NCBI GenBank assembly: GCA_012729055.1
Contig: JAAYDW010000053.1
Location: 20,159-84,158, forward strand
DNA from: Deltaproteobacteria bacterium
GTDB taxonomy: Bacteria > Desulfobacterota > Syntrophia > Syntrophales > Smithellaceae
DNA length: 64,000 nt
Direction of reading: 5' to 3'
In this document: piece after piece, positions 62,802 to 64,000 of the stretch
Layout: every line of letters starts with the position of its first letter
Position numbering within the stretch: position 1 is the stretch's first letter
The notes under the pieces: generated by a model
What the model saw: the letters and a program-made list of their open reading frames with translations, nothing else
Database searches by the model: none
Told to the model about the DNA's origin: nothing
Made by a program: the position numbers and the translations under genes

Positions 62802-63305
62802 ATGGCCATTTTTCATCCCTTGCGCAGATTCGAACAGGGAGGCTTTACGGCGCTCGACGTGATCCTTGTCCTCGTGATCATCGGCATCGCCGCCGCCGTG
62901 GGCGTGTCGAGGAGCGTTTCCAGAACAACATTTGACCTGGCGACCGAAGCCGAAACGCTCAAGACCCATCTGCGCTATGTCCAGTACCGGTCGATGAGAG
63001 ACGCCTTGGCGCCGGGGCAGACGCTGACCTGGGGGCTGAGATTCAATGCCGGCTCCTACGATCTTCTGTACGACAATGACGCAACGTCCCGCCGTCTGCC
63101 CAACGAAGACAGCCCCTCCCATACGCTTGCCAGAGGCATCACGATGACATCCAGCCTGGCGGGCAGCGTCCTGCACTTCAACGAATGGGGAAACCCCGTC
63201 GGGACTGACGCGGTTCCCCTGACGGCGGACGTTTTAATCACCCTGACCGACGGATCGGCTTCGCAGACGGTCCGCGTCACGCAAAACACGGGATTTATTC
63301 CATGA
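62802..63305 (+). CDS. GspH-like prepilin/pseudopilin
   Basis: GG|FTALDVILVLVIIGIAAAVGVS prepilin motif, then a soluble beta domain. Confidence 0.82.
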   Translation: MAIFHPLRRFEQGGFTALDVILVLVIIGIAAAVGVSRSVSRTTFDLATEAETLKTHLRYVQYRSMRDALAPGQTLTWGLRFNAGSYDLLYDNDATSRRLPNEDSPSHTLARGITMTSSLAGSVLHFNEWGNPVGTDAVPLTADVLITLTDGSASQTVRVTQNTGFIP

Positions 63306-63724
63306 ACAGACCGACTGCTGTCCAAAACGGATTTTCGCTTATCGAAATCATCGTCGCACTGACTGTTCTGGCCGTCCTGGGAGTCCTGGTTTTCCGGTAT
63401 TTGGGAACGCCGCTGACCGGCGGCACAGACTTGTTTTCCCTGTTTGACGACTCTCTGACCCTCGAACGGATCGGCGAAAACATTACCGCCGATTACAGGC
63501 ATAATTTCTCCACCGGCAGCCTCGCCGGGTTGAAAACGAAAATCGGCGAAGAAGGCACGGCGAAAACGAATGATTACGGCAGCTATGCGGTCGTCGAAAA
63601 CAGATACATCACTTTTATCAACAACGTGGAAGACAACGCGCCGCTAAATCAACAAAATACGCTGAAAGTCACGATTAAAAACGACCGCAACAAAACGCTC
63701 ACCATGGTTTTTGTTCAGTTTTGA
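63302..63724 (+). CDS. Prepilin-type cleavage/methylation domain protein
   Basis: NG|FSLIEIIVALTVLAVLGVLVFRYL; ATGA overlap with the upstream gene. Confidence 0.85.
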   Translation: MNRPTAVQNGFSLIEIIVALTVLAVLGVLVFRYLGTPLTGGTDLFSLFDDSLTLERIGENITADYRHNFSTGSLAGLKTKIGEEGTAKTNDYGSYAVVENRYITFINNVEDNAPLNQQNTLKVTIKNDRNKTLTMVFVQF

Positions 63725-63735
63725 AAGGACGCCGC

Positions 63736-64000
63736 ATGACGACACGGACAAACAGAGGCTTTACGCTGATCGAAGTTCTGGTCTCGATCGTCCTCGCGGC
63801 GATTCTGGCCGTCGGCGTCGGGCTGGGCGTGGCGCGGCTTGTGGAAGGACATCTCTTTGTCAAAACAAACGCCGCCGCGCTTCAGAAGGGACAGATGGCC
63901 GCAACCCGCATCGCCCTGGAGTTGAAAAACACTGTCGCCATTTTGCCGGCCTCAAACGCAACCGGCGTTGTCTTTAATTCTTTCAAGGATAAAGTCGAAA
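63736..64000 (+). CDS. Prepilin-type domain protein, truncated by the right edge
   Basis: ATG at 63736: MTTRTNRG|FTLIEVLVSIVLAAILAVGVGLGVARL..., open to the window end. Absent from the ORF track because it has no stop. Confidence 0.85.
   Translation, partial: MTTRTNRGFTLIEVLVSIVLAAILAVGVGLGVARLVEGHLFVKTNAAALQKGQMAATRIALELKNTVAILPASNATGVVFNSFKDKVE

Noticed and set aside
63711-63977. 88-aa plus-strand ORF at the right end
   Set aside because: Wrong frame. The truncated prepilin starting at 63736 (RG|FTLIEVLV) explains this DNA.

Overview
This 64 kb, GC-rich window looks like ordinary chromosome from an anaerobic deltaproteobacterium, possibly Syntrophaceae-like (inferred from gene content only). 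I see no rRNA, CRISPR array, prophage or transposase. Recognisable genes include glyQ/glyS, serC, two serA-type genes, purA, tRNA-Lys, tyrS, rny, zapA, dusB, purD, purE, mltA, hpt and a run of pseudopilins cut by the right edge. The least routine material is: (1) an acyl-CoA catabolic island at about 18.0-29.9 kb with a TetR regulator and three related ACGT-centred palindromes in its intergenic DNA, which I propose as a small regulon; (2) a 6S RNA candidate downstream of zapA on the minus strand, absent from the ORF track; (3) a split PurH function, with a stand-alone AICAR formyltransferase next to a separate IMP cyclohydrolase; (4) a 4-hydroxybutyryl-CoA dehydratase-like protein that seems to lack one Fe-S cluster ligand; (5) a small exported Cys-rich protein with two CX3C-X9-CX3C modules; (6) a perfect 16-bp FNR/DNR-like palindrome upstream of serC and a cupin gene. 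Most large antisense ORFs in the track are GC-driven shadow ORFs. All family calls come from reading motifs by eye. No database search was run.
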